Of a DNA stretch of 41,414 bases, positions 1-7,049 are shown one piece after another. The first letter of the stretch is position 1. Every line of letters starts with the position of its first letter. Source of the DNA: an uncultured Peptostreptococcaceae bacterium (GTDB taxonomy: Bacteria > Bacillota > Clostridia > Tissierellales > Peptoniphilaceae); the NCBI GenBank assembly GCA_947283485.1, contig CAMYOU010000011.1, positions 1-41,414 of the forward strand, given 5' to 3'. The position numbers were made by a program, and so were the translations under genes. The notes beneath the pieces are model-generated. The model ran no database searches. It worked only from the letters and a program-made list of their open reading frames with translations, and was not told the origin of the DNA.

Positions 1-828
1 ATCGATGATACCCCGGAGGCCGTTGTACTATCCGGTTTTGATCCTGTGCGTCGTGAGATTGCTCGTATGGCACTTGAGAAGCTTATTACGGACGGTCGAA
101 TTCATCCCACACGCATCGAAGAAATGGTTGAAAAAGCAACGAAAGAAATGGATCGAATCATCAAAGAAGCCGGTGAAGAAGCTTCTATTGAAGCCAATGT
201 ACATGGACTTTCTCCGGAGATTATTCGCCTACTCGGTCGACTCAAATTCAGAACCAGCTATGGTCAGAATGTTTTGCGGCATTCCATCGAAGTTTCTACG
301 CTGTCTGCCATGCTGGCTCAGGAGCTTGGTGCCAATGTCCGTATTGCAAGACGTGCGGGATTACTACACGATATCGGAAAGTCAATCGATCATGAAGTTG
401 AAGGCACGCATGTTGAGGTTGGCGTAAGCGTTCTCAAGAGAAACAAGGAAAATCGCGAAGTAATCCATGCGGTAGAAGCACACCATTTTGATGTTGAACC
501 GCAGACGATTGAAGCGATTATCGTGCAAGCTGCAGATGCGATCAGTGCCGCAAGACCCGGAGCGCGTCGTGAATCACTTGATTCTTATATCAAACGTCTG
601 CAGAATCTTGAATTGATTGCAAATTCGTTTGACGGCGTCGAGAAATGTTTTGCAATTCAGGCAGGTCGCGAATTAAGAATCATGGTTCAACCCGAAAAGA
701 TTTCCGAAGACGACATGACCATTCTCAGCAGAGATATTGCAAAGCGTATTGAGGAAGAATTGGAATATCCGGGACAAATTAAAGTCAACCTGATCCGTGA
801 AACTCGTACAAGTGCAATTGCAAAGTAA
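1..828 (+). CDS. rny: Ribonuclease Y, C-terminal part (partial at window edge)
   Basis: Membrane-anchored endoribonuclease that starts mRNA turnover in many Firmicutes. The frame is open from base 1 (it begins Ile-Asp-Asp-Thr-Pro-Glu), so the N-terminal membrane anchor, coiled coil and most of the KH domain lie upstream of the window. The visible 275 residues hold the end of the KH region, the conserved RIHPTRIEE stretch, and the HD domain with the His-Asp pair in GLLHDIGK at fragment residues 123-124. The protein ends in the usual C-terminal form and is followed 2 bases later by a strong terminator, so this is the last gene of its unit. Family assignment is secure; only the start is missing. 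Confidence 0.97.
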   Translation: MDDTPEAVVLSGFDPVRREIARMALEKLITDGRIHPTRIEEMVEKATKEMDRIIKEAGEEASIEANVHGLSPEIIRLLGRLKFRTSYGQNVLRHSIEVSTLSAMLAQELGANVRIARRAGLLHDIGKSIDHEVEGTHVEVGVSVLKRNKENREVIHAVEAHHFDVEPQTIEAIIVQAADAISAARPGARRESLDSYIKRLQNLELIANSFDGVEKCFAIQAGRELRIMVQPEKISEDDMTILSRDIAKRIEEELEYPGQIKVNLIRETRTSAIAK

Positions 829-830
829 AT

Positions 831-870
831 AAAAGAACCTGATTCAGAAAATCAGGTTCTTTTATTTTAT
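831..870 (+). terminator. Intrinsic terminator after rny
   Basis: Perfect 14-bp stem (831-844 with 850-863) around a 5-base loop. The right arm ends in TTTT and continues into ATTTTAT. It begins 2 bases after the rny stop codon. Confidence 0.93.
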
Positions 871-1208
871 CTTTCAGAAATCAATAATGGTTATCTTGCA
901 ATGTAAATATTAAACACTCAAGTATATGGTTATCAAGTCAAAAATCGATCCTGAGGCGTTTTAGAGCGTTCTTTTTTTCTTGTAAGAGAAGTGCATGGCA
1001 ATGTGTGAAAAGACTTCAAGGAAAGATCACATTTAATGTTATTAAGATTCCGAAAAAGTAGATTCTAAGAGAATACATCGGTAAGAAAAAATTGCGTAAA
1101 TAAAAGATAATGTGCTGATTTATTCCCAAGAGTGTAGAATAGCTCGGATCTTATACTACATATAAGAATTGCAAGTCTAGCCGGATTGTGGTAAACTTAT
1201 ATTACATT
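871..1208. other. Gene-free intergenic stretch between rny and xer
   Basis: About 340 bases, AT-rich, with no open frame carrying a ribosome site. The only repeat seen is a 9-base direct repeat ATGGTTATC at 887-895 and 926-934, too short to interpret. No attachment-site-like repeat, tRNA or transposon end is seen. A short frame around 1018-1130 contains stops and resembles nothing recognisable. Confidence 0.6.
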
Positions 1209-1236
1209 ATTTCATGAAATTACTATTTCATGAAAT
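1209..1236 (+). promoter_or_regulatory. Twin palindrome ATTTCATGAAAT upstream of the recombinase gene
   Basis: The 12-base perfect palindrome ATTTCATGAAAT occurs at 1209-1220 and again at 1225-1236, centres 16 bp apart. The pair lies 20 bp before the start codon, directly ahead of the ribosome site. Repeated dyads in this position are typical of an operator bound by a dimeric repressor, but no regulator is identified. The AT-rich stretch 1197-1208 may hold the -10 element. Confidence 0.45.
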
Positions 1237-1255
1237 AATTCAGAAAGGAGTTTTT

Positions 1256-2221
1256 ATGACTACTGCTCCCCTTATAGAGAATTATCTATCTTATCAACGA
1301 TCCATCCGCGCTGCTTCTGAAAGGACGATCGCACAATATCGATCAGATCTGGTGTTGTTTTTATCTTATGAAAAAGCACGTACGGTTTTGGATGTTCCTG
1401 ATCAAAAGATGGAACAAAGTTTTCCGATTGAACTTGACGATCTCGATGTATCTTTTCTAAACTCTATGACTCAGATGGACATCTTTGCCTATCTCTCCTA
1501 TCTTTCCCTCTATCGTAAGAATGCTCCGGGCACTCGAGCAAAAAGGCTCTCGGCAATTCGGTCATTTTTTAATTTCTACTACAAGGAAAATTTACTTTCT
1601 GAAAATATCTGCGAAAAGATTGACAGTCCCAAGATTCCCCAAAAACTGCCTGTCTACCTCACGCTGACGGAATCGAAAGCACTCATCAACGCTGTTTTGA
1701 GCGATAAGACCAATGCTTTTCTGAAGAACCGCGACCTTTGTATGATCGTGCTATTCTTAAACACCGGCATGCGTCTATCAGAACTCTCTTCGATTGATAT
1801 CCCTACCATCCAAGAGGATTCTTTGAGAGTTGTCGGAAAAGGCAGCAAGGAACGTACGATCTTCTTAAATCCAAGCACAAAAGAAGTTCTAGAACGCTAT
1901 CTTTCTGTTAGACCTAAGGTGAAGACAGATGCACTTTTTCTGTCTACAAGAAAAACTCGTATGACAAATCGTGCAATCCAATTTCGAATTGAGCGGTATA
2001 TTCAGCTGGCCGGTCTTGATCCTACAAAATATTCTGTACATAAGTTGCGTCATACGGCGGCTACGCTTCTCTATAAGTATGGAAATGTGGATGTGTTATC
2101 GCTCAAAGAAATCCTGGGTCATGCCAATGTTGCAACGACGCAGATATACACCCATCTCGATGAGGAACGACTCAGAGACGCTTTCACTGCCAATCCGCTC
2201 GGACATATGGATCTCGAATAG
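1256..2221 (+). CDS. Tyrosine recombinase of the XerC/XerD type
   Basis: Site-specific recombinase, 321 residues from the ATG at 1256, which follows AGAAAGGAG with good spacing. An upstream ATG at 1214 lies in the palindrome and has no ribosome site. The N-terminal SAM-like core-binding domain covers about residues 1-125 and the catalytic domain follows. The full active-site set is present: Arg173 (NTGMRLSE), Lys195 (GKGSKER), His262 and Arg265 (HKLRHT), His289 (LGHAN) and Tyr298 (IYTHLD). It stands alone between rny and lexA with no phage genes or att-like repeats, so a chromosome dimer resolution role is more likely than an integrase. XerC versus XerD cannot be decided. Confidence 0.9.
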   Translation: MTTAPLIENYLSYQRSIRAASERTIAQYRSDLVLFLSYEKARTVLDVPDQKMEQSFPIELDDLDVSFLNSMTQMDIFAYLSYLSLYRKNAPGTRAKRLSAIRSFFNFYYKENLLSENICEKIDSPKIPQKLPVYLTLTESKALINAVLSDKTNAFLKNRDLCMIVLFLNTGMRLSELSSIDIPTIQEDSLRVVGKGSKERTIFLNPSTKEVLERYLSVRPKVKTDALFLSTRKTRMTNRAIQFRIERYIQLAGLDPTKYSVHKLRHTAATLLYKYGNVDVLSLKEILGHANVATTQIYTHLDEERLRDAFTANPLGHMDLE

Positions 2222-2232
2222 AACTTTTGTTT
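2221..2232 (+). promoter_or_regulatory. LexA (SOS) box in the lexA promoter
   Basis: GAACTTTTGTTT fits the Gram-positive/Clostridium SOS operator GAACN4GTTY. It begins on the last base of the recombinase stop codon and overlaps the -35 hexamer of the lexA promoter, as expected for LexA autorepression. Confidence 0.7.
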
Positions 2233-2259
2233 GTGTAATTACCAAGATTTTGTTATACT
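2231..2259 (+). promoter_or_regulatory. Sigma-A type promoter of lexA
   Basis: TTGTGT (2231-2236), a 17-bp spacer, then TATACT (2254-2259), 17 bases before the start codon. The -35 element is overlapped by the SOS box. Confidence 0.75.
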
Positions 2260-2276
2260 GACATGGAAAGGGTGAG

Positions 2277-2891
2277 ATGATGCAGGAATTAACCCAGAAA
2301 CAACAAGAAGTATTGGATTTTATTCGCGATTCCATCGAACGGAATGGATATCCTCCCGCAATTCGAGAGATTTGCGTCGGAGTGAAGCTTAAAAGTACAT
2401 CCAGCGTTCATAAGTATATCGAAGATCTTGTGAAATTCGGGTATCTTCGCAAATCAGCAACAAAGAAACGTGCATTGGAACTGATTCGTGAAGAGACCGC
2501 AGAGGAGAAAAAAACATATGACGTGCCTGTTTTCGGCAATGTTGCGGCAGGTCTCCCCATTTTTGCCGATGACAATATCTTGGACACATTCCCCCTCCCT
2601 ATGGATTTCGCGCGCAAGGGAGAGCTTTTCATTCTTAAGGTTCAGGGTGAGTCCATGATAGAAGCAGGAATTTTTGATGGGGATTCGATTATTGTTCGCA
2701 AACAGGATGTTGCAGAAGACGGAGATATCGTCGTGGCTCTTATTGATGACTCCGCAACCGTCAAGAGATTATCTCATCAATGCGGTCGCATCTATCTACT
2801 CCCGGCAAATAGCACCATGGAGCCCATTATCGTGGATGAAGTTTCTATTCTCGGAAAAGTAATTGGTCTTTTCCGAAATTTTGAATCATAG
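2277..2891 (+). CDS. lexA: LexA SOS repressor / autoprotease
   Basis: Represses the SOS regulon and cleaves itself when RecA filaments form. 204 residues, the usual length. The N-terminal winged helix (about 1-70) includes the conserved GYPPAIREI stretch. The linker carries the Ala91-Gly92 cleavage site, and the S24 peptidase domain has nucleophile Ser126 in GESMIEAG and base Lys163 in ATVKRL. The start is ATGATG; GGAAAGGGTGAG lies just upstream, so the second codon (2280) is also possible. Its promoter carries a LexA box. The next gene is convergent and shares the downstream terminator. Confidence 0.97.
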   Translation: MMQELTQKQQEVLDFIRDSIERNGYPPAIREICVGVKLKSTSSVHKYIEDLVKFGYLRKSATKKRALELIREETAEEKKTYDVPVFGNVAAGLPIFADDNILDTFPLPMDFARKGELFILKVQGESMIEAGIFDGDSIIVRKQDVAEDGDIVVALIDDSATVKRLSHQCGRIYLLPANSTMEPIIVDEVSILGKVIGLFRNFES

Positions 2892-2960
2892 GGAAATAAG
2901 ATCACCTCCCCGATTTCTAACTTCATTGCCCGGCAGACGAAAGATAGTTTATCTAAATAA

Positions 2961-2997
2961 AAAAGCAACTCTCAACGCAATTTCGAGTTGCTTTTTT
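2961..2997. terminator. Bidirectional terminator between lexA and ynbB
   Basis: 12-bp stem AAAAAGCAACTC (2961-2972) with GAGTTGCTTTTT (2986-2997) and a 13-base loop. A-rich and T-rich flanks on opposite sides let it serve lexA on the + strand and the mutS-miaA operon on the - strand. Confidence 0.9.
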
Positions 2998-3025
2998 TGT
3001 GGAAATTTCTAATGAATGTAAAATA

Positions 3026-4285
3026 TCATTTACATTTTTGCCATCCATTTTGAATGAATGCATCTACGAGCGATTGGGCCGTGAGTATGCCTTGCTCAAA
3101 GGTGAGTCCGCCTTGATAGTAAACCGAATACGGCGGACGGATCGGGCCATCTGCAGAAAGTTCAATGCTTGAGCCTTCGATAAGACCTCCTGCCGCCATA
3201 ATAATCTTGTTGTCATATCCCGGCATATCCCATGGCTCCGGCGTTACGTGTGCATCCAATGCGCCACAAGCTTGCACCGTTTTGCAGAAAGTTATGATTT
3301 TATCGGGATCTCCCAGTGTAATAACCGCGACGATATCACTCTGCTTGTGAAAGACTTCTGCGAGAATCTGATAACCCATTTTCTCAAAAAGTTTTGCCAT
3401 GAGTCTTGCATTTTTCATCGCTTCCACCGTAATATGCGGTGCAAAATAAAGTCCTTGGAAATATAGTCTTGTGGAATCATACATCAATCCGCATTCTTTT
3501 CCGAGTCCCGGTGCTGTGAGGAAATTTGCTACGCGATTGATGAGTTCTTGACTGCCCGCAACATATCCACCGCCCGGTGCGACACCGCCTCCAAGATTCT
3601 TGATCAGCGATCCGGCAACAATATCTGCTCCGACTTCGATGGGTTCTCTCGTTTCGGTAAGCTCTCCATAGCAATTATCCACCATGAGGATCGTCTCAGG
3701 CGATGCTTCATGAACGATGGTTGCTATTTTTTGAATTGTTTCAATGGGCACGGAAGGGCGATTCGTGTATCCTGAGGATCTCTGAATTACGGCAAGTCGA
3801 GGATACCCCAGTTCTGAAGCAATGGCTTCAAGATCGGGATGACCGTCTTGCATCTCGATTTGACGGTAATGAATCCCCATTTCTTTGTAATTGCCGGGTG
3901 CATTGCCGCTAATGCCAATCACCGTTTGCATGGTGTCATATGGACTCCCGTTGAGATACACAAGCTCGTCTCCCGCACGCAATAACGCACGCATGGTAAG
4001 AGCAAGAGCATGTGTCCCCGATGCGATGGCAGGGCGTACCAGTGCATCTTCTGCCTTAAATATATGCGCAAAGACACGCTCGAGTTTTTCTCTTCCTATA
4101 TCGCCATACCCATACCCGGTTGCACTGTGAAAGTCCGTGGCACCAAGTCTCACGTCATGGAATGCCCGTAGAATTTTTTCCATATTATATTGTCTGATGT
4201 TTTCGATTTCTTTGAAGCCTGGAGAAATTTCCGATATTGTTTCTTCTACCAGTTGTCTGGCTTTTAAGGAAGGCTCGTTCATCAT
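3026..4285 (-). CDS. ynbB: PLP-dependent Met gamma-lyase-like protein (YnbB / 'aluminium resistance' family)
   Basis: Fold-type I pyridoxal-phosphate enzyme of the family often labelled aluminium resistance protein or methionine gamma-lyase family protein; the physiological substrate is not established. 419 residues, full length. Visible features are the ASGTHALAL phosphate-binding loop (about 88-96), Asp203 in VDNCYGE, and Lys229 in SLIKNLGGG as the probable Schiff-base lysine, followed by a glycine-rich GGGVAPGGGY. The start ATG overlaps the miaA stop as ATGA, with GGGGGAG upstream, so it is translationally coupled. It is the last gene of the miaB operon. The resistance label should not be taken as function. 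Confidence 0.88.
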   Translation of the reverse strand: MMNEPSLKARQLVEETISEISPGFKEIENIRQYNMEKILRAFHDVRLGATDFHSATGYGYGDIGREKLERVFAHIFKAEDALVRPAIASGTHALALTMRALLRAGDELVYLNGSPYDTMQTVIGISGNAPGNYKEMGIHYRQIEMQDGHPDLEAIASELGYPRLAVIQRSSGYTNRPSVPIETIQKIATIVHEASPETILMVDNCYGELTETREPIEVGADIVAGSLIKNLGGGVAPGGGYVAGSQELINRVANFLTAPGLGKECGLMYDSTRLYFQGLYFAPHITVEAMKNARLMAKLFEKMGYQILAEVFHKQSDIVAVITLGDPDKIITFCKTVQACGALDAHVTPEPWDMPGYDNKIIMAAGGLIEGSSIELSADGPIRPPYSVYYQGGLTFEQGILTAQSLVDAFIQNGWQKCK

Positions 4286-5208
4286 CTATCACTCCCCCAT
4301 TCTTTGACCATCTTAATCACCTGATCCATATCTGTTTTTCTTATGTCAACCCAATGTGTACGCGAATCTTTTCTGAACCAAGTCCATTGTCTCTTCGCAT
4401 ATCGCCTCGTATTTTGCGCGATCAGTTCTCGCAGTTCTGTCTCTGAGATTTCTCCGTCGAGATATTTCAATGTCTCTTTATATCCGATGCCCTGCGCTGC
4501 GCGAGTCGACGCAAAACTTGGATACCGTTGAATAAGATGCTTGACTTCTTCAACAAGTCCTTTCTCCATCATTCTGTCAACTCGAACGTTGATTTTTTCA
4601 TAAATAAAATCGCGGTCTGCCGTAAGCCCGATAATAAGCGCATCAATATCCTGTCTCGGAGCGCGCATACCTGAGATTTGCTCACTCATCGGTTTACCTG
4701 TCTCTTCAAAAATCTCAAGCGCTCTGAGAACACGCCTGGTATTGTTGGGATGAATGCGATCCGTCTGCGCAGGATCTACCTGTAACAATTGCTCATAGAG
4801 TGCCTCTTTACCATGTTCGTCAAGATAGCTTTCCCATTTCGAACGAATTTCCGGCTTACGTTCGCCCATAAAGTTGAGATCATAGAGAATGGCATTGGCG
4901 TAAAGTCCCGTACCTCCGACAAAAAGCGGAATTTTTCCTACATGAACAATGTTCGTTGCAATTTCTTCTGCATATTTGCGATATTCCCAAGATGAAAAGA
5001 GTTCGGTCGGTTCCACGACATCGATCATATGATGTTTGATTCCGCGGGTTTCTTCGGGTTTAATCTTCGCCGTACCGATGTTCATACCGCGATAGATCTG
5101 CATAGAGTCACAGGATAGAATTTCCGTTTCGAGCATTTGTGCGAGATCAAGACTGAGTTCCGTCTTCCCCACACCTGTCGGTCCGACAACACAGATGACT
5201 TTCATCAT
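4282..5208 (-). CDS. miaA: tRNA dimethylallyltransferase
   Basis: Adds a dimethylallyl group to A37 of tRNAs reading UNN codons, making the substrate for MiaB, which is encoded in the same operon. 308 residues. Walker A GPTGVGKT at residues 9-16, then SCDSMQIYRGMNIGTAK (the conserved DSxQxYxxxxIGTAK motif), HHMIDVVEP, and GTGLYANAI. The start overlaps the mutL stop by 4 bases and the stop overlaps ynbB by 4 bases. Many clostridial genomes carry hfq directly after miaA; none is present here. Confidence 0.97.
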   Translation of the reverse strand: MMKVICVVGPTGVGKTELSLDLAQMLETEILSCDSMQIYRGMNIGTAKIKPEETRGIKHHMIDVVEPTELFSSWEYRKYAEEIATNIVHVGKIPLFVGGTGLYANAILYDLNFMGERKPEIRSKWESYLDEHGKEALYEQLLQVDPAQTDRIHPNNTRRVLRALEIFEETGKPMSEQISGMRAPRQDIDALIIGLTADRDFIYEKINVRVDRMMEKGLVEEVKHLIQRYPSFASTRAAQGIGYKETLKYLDGEISETELRELIAQNTRRYAKRQWTWFRKDSRTHWVDIRKTDMDQVIKMVKEWGSDR

Positions 5209-7049
5209 TTTTGCCTCATAAACATGCGTTCGAGCTCGTCGCGTGTCAGCTTGATGAGCGTGGGGCGCCCGTGTGGACAGGTATAGGGATTCTCCGCTTT
5301 CGCCAGCAATTCGAGGAGTTTTTGCTTTTCAGGAGCAGATAGAATATTCCCGCCTTTGACCGCTTTCTTGCACGACATCATGATAATCCTCCCATCGACG
5401 CTTCCAGGGTCGGAATCACCGATCTCTGCCATGGCGTCGATGACTTCTCGAATCATCTCTTCTCCGCGGGGATAGCCGAGCACGATGGGAACCGCCGTAA
5501 GTGCGATCGCTTTTCCGCCAAAAGGTCGGAACTCATATCCAAGTCTCTCTAAAGTCTCACGGCGCTTCTCACAGAGTTCCACTTCATCAGCACGCAGTTC
5601 AAGTACCATCGGAGCAATTAACATTTGTTTCTCTACGGCTGCCTCGCGAAATTCTCTGGAATAGGTCTCATAGAGTATTCGTTCGTGTGCGGCGTGCTGG
5701 TCGATGAGGACGATTTCATTCTCATCCGGCAATTCACCGAGAATATACGTGTGAAAAAGCACACCGATGATGCGTATAGATTCAAAGAAGATTCTTTTTT
5801 TCTCCGCATCACTTCTCGGCGCAGTCTCCGGTCGAAAATCAAAAACTTCGGGTTCTTCCATAGTTGAAAAATCAAAACGAATAGGCTCGGGCTTTTCTCG
5901 GGTGACCGTATAGGTCGCAGCCGGTTCACGCACCGTGCGTGGCGGCGTCAAAACATCCAGACGCGCTTTGAGTTCTTCCACGTTCCCGTCTTTCACTGCA
6001 CGCCGATATTCACTCAGCGGAATGGATCCTCGTATCTCCGGTCTTTCAAAAGTGCGTACTTCATGTGTATCAAAGAGTGCGGCGTGGACAGCTTTTTCAA
6101 AGTCGTCGAATGCCGTTTCATCAAAACTCCATTTGATTCGCTCTTTACTCGGATGGATGTTGATATCGATCTTGTCGCTATCAATGTTAAAAAAGAGCAC
6201 AAAGGCCGGAAAACGACCATTGGGAATGAGTCCCTTATACTGTCTCTCTACACGCTTTGCAATCTCTTCATCTTTTACGAATCGACCGTTGACGAAGATA
6301 TATTGCAAACCGCGATTCCCGCGATAATAAAGCACATTGGAAAGATATGCATGCACGTTCATCATTTCATTTTGAAAATGAAGTTCTTTGACATTGTCGG
6401 CGTAGGCATCTCCGAAGAGTCTGCGTATGGTACGTTTGAGATCGTCTTGCGTACCGGTGCGGAAGATTTCTTTCCCGTCCTTTACATATACCATTCCGAT
6501 ATCGGTATGGGCTACGGCGAGTTTTTGCAAGATATCTCCTACCGCCATGGACTCTGCACTGCTTGATTTCAAAAACTTTCTGCGAACCGGGATCGTGGCA
6601 AAGAGATTTTCGCATCGAACCGTCGTTCCTTGATTCATAGCCACTTGAGATCGATCGACCAGTTTTCCATCGCGATATTGTAGTGAGACGCCTACCGGAG
6701 CATCTTTTGTTTTACTCATCAGAGTAAAATCGGTCACCAGACAAATGCTGGCAAGGGCCTCACCGCGAAACCCCATGGTCTCAAGATGATCGAGATCTTC
6801 AAGTTCCGTAAGTTTCGATGTGGCATGTGCAAGAACTGCCGTTTCCAATTCTTCTTCGGGAATACCTGATCCGTTATCGCTCACCTCAATCAAATCCATT
6901 CCGCCATTTTGAATCTCCACGCGAATGAAATCCGCCCCGGCATCGACGGCGTTTTCCACCAGTTCTTTTACGATATTTGCAGGCCGATGAATAACCTCTC
7001 CCGCAGCAATCTTTGCGACCGTTTTTGGATCTAATACTTTAATCTTCAT
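5205..7049 (-). CDS. mutL: DNA mismatch repair endonuclease MutL
   Basis: Works with MutS in methyl-independent mismatch repair. 614 residues. The N-terminal GHKL ATPase has ELVENAVDAGAD (29-40), SDNGSGIP (57-64) and GFRGEALAS (93-101). The C-terminal domain keeps the metal-dependent nicking motif DQHAAHERILYE (450-461), plus SCKKAVKGG (559-567) and CPHGRPT (591-597), so this is an endonuclease-type MutL as found in bacteria lacking MutH. The linker (about 340-415) is Pro- and charge-rich. The start lies 11 bases inside the end of mutS and the stop overlaps miaA, indicating coupled translation. Confidence 0.98.
   Translation of the reverse strand: MKIKVLDPKTVAKIAAGEVIHRPANIVKELVENAVDAGADFIRVEIQNGGMDLIEVSDNGSGIPEEELETAVLAHATSKLTELEDLDHLETMGFRGEALASICLVTDFTLMSKTKDAPVGVSLQYRDGKLVDRSQVAMNQGTTVRCENLFATIPVRRKFLKSSSAESMAVGDILQKLAVAHTDIGMVYVKDGKEIFRTGTQDDLKRTIRRLFGDAYADNVKELHFQNEMMNVHAYLSNVLYYRGNRGLQYIFVNGRFVKDEEIAKRVERQYKGLIPNGRFPAFVLFFNIDSDKIDINIHPSKERIKWSFDETAFDDFEKAVHAALFDTHEVRTFERPEIRGSIPLSEYRRAVKDGNVEELKARLDVLTPPRTVREPAATYTVTREKPEPIRFDFSTMEEPEVFDFRPETAPRSDAEKKRIFFESIRIIGVLFHTYILGELPDENEIVLIDQHAAHERILYETYSREFREAAVEKQMLIAPMVLELRADEVELCEKRRETLERLGYEFRPFGGKAIALTAVPIVLGYPRGEEMIREVIDAMAEIGDSDPGSVDGRIIMMSCKKAVKGGNILSAPEKQKLLELLAKAENPYTCPHGRPTLIKLTRDELERMFMRQK

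Noticed and set aside
5..427. Open frame on the + strand at the window start in another frame from rny
   Set aside because: It overlaps rny, has no ribosome site and gives a basic low-complexity product; a shadow of the real gene.
887..934. Direct repeat ATGGTTATC in the rny-xer spacer
   Set aside because: Only 9 bases and two copies in AT-rich DNA; expected by chance.
1256..2221. Recombinase as a sign of a prophage or integrative element
   Set aside because: No phage or conjugation genes, no att-like repeats, and housekeeping genes on both sides; a Xer role fits better.
3015..3036. Hairpin AATGTAAA/TTTACATT overlapping the ynbB stop codon
   Set aside because: AT-only weak stem without a T run in the right place; the strong terminator at 2961-2997 does the job.
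3026..4285. Aluminium resistance as a function
   Set aside because: The family name comes from an old annotation; the visible features support only a PLP enzyme related to Met gamma-lyase.
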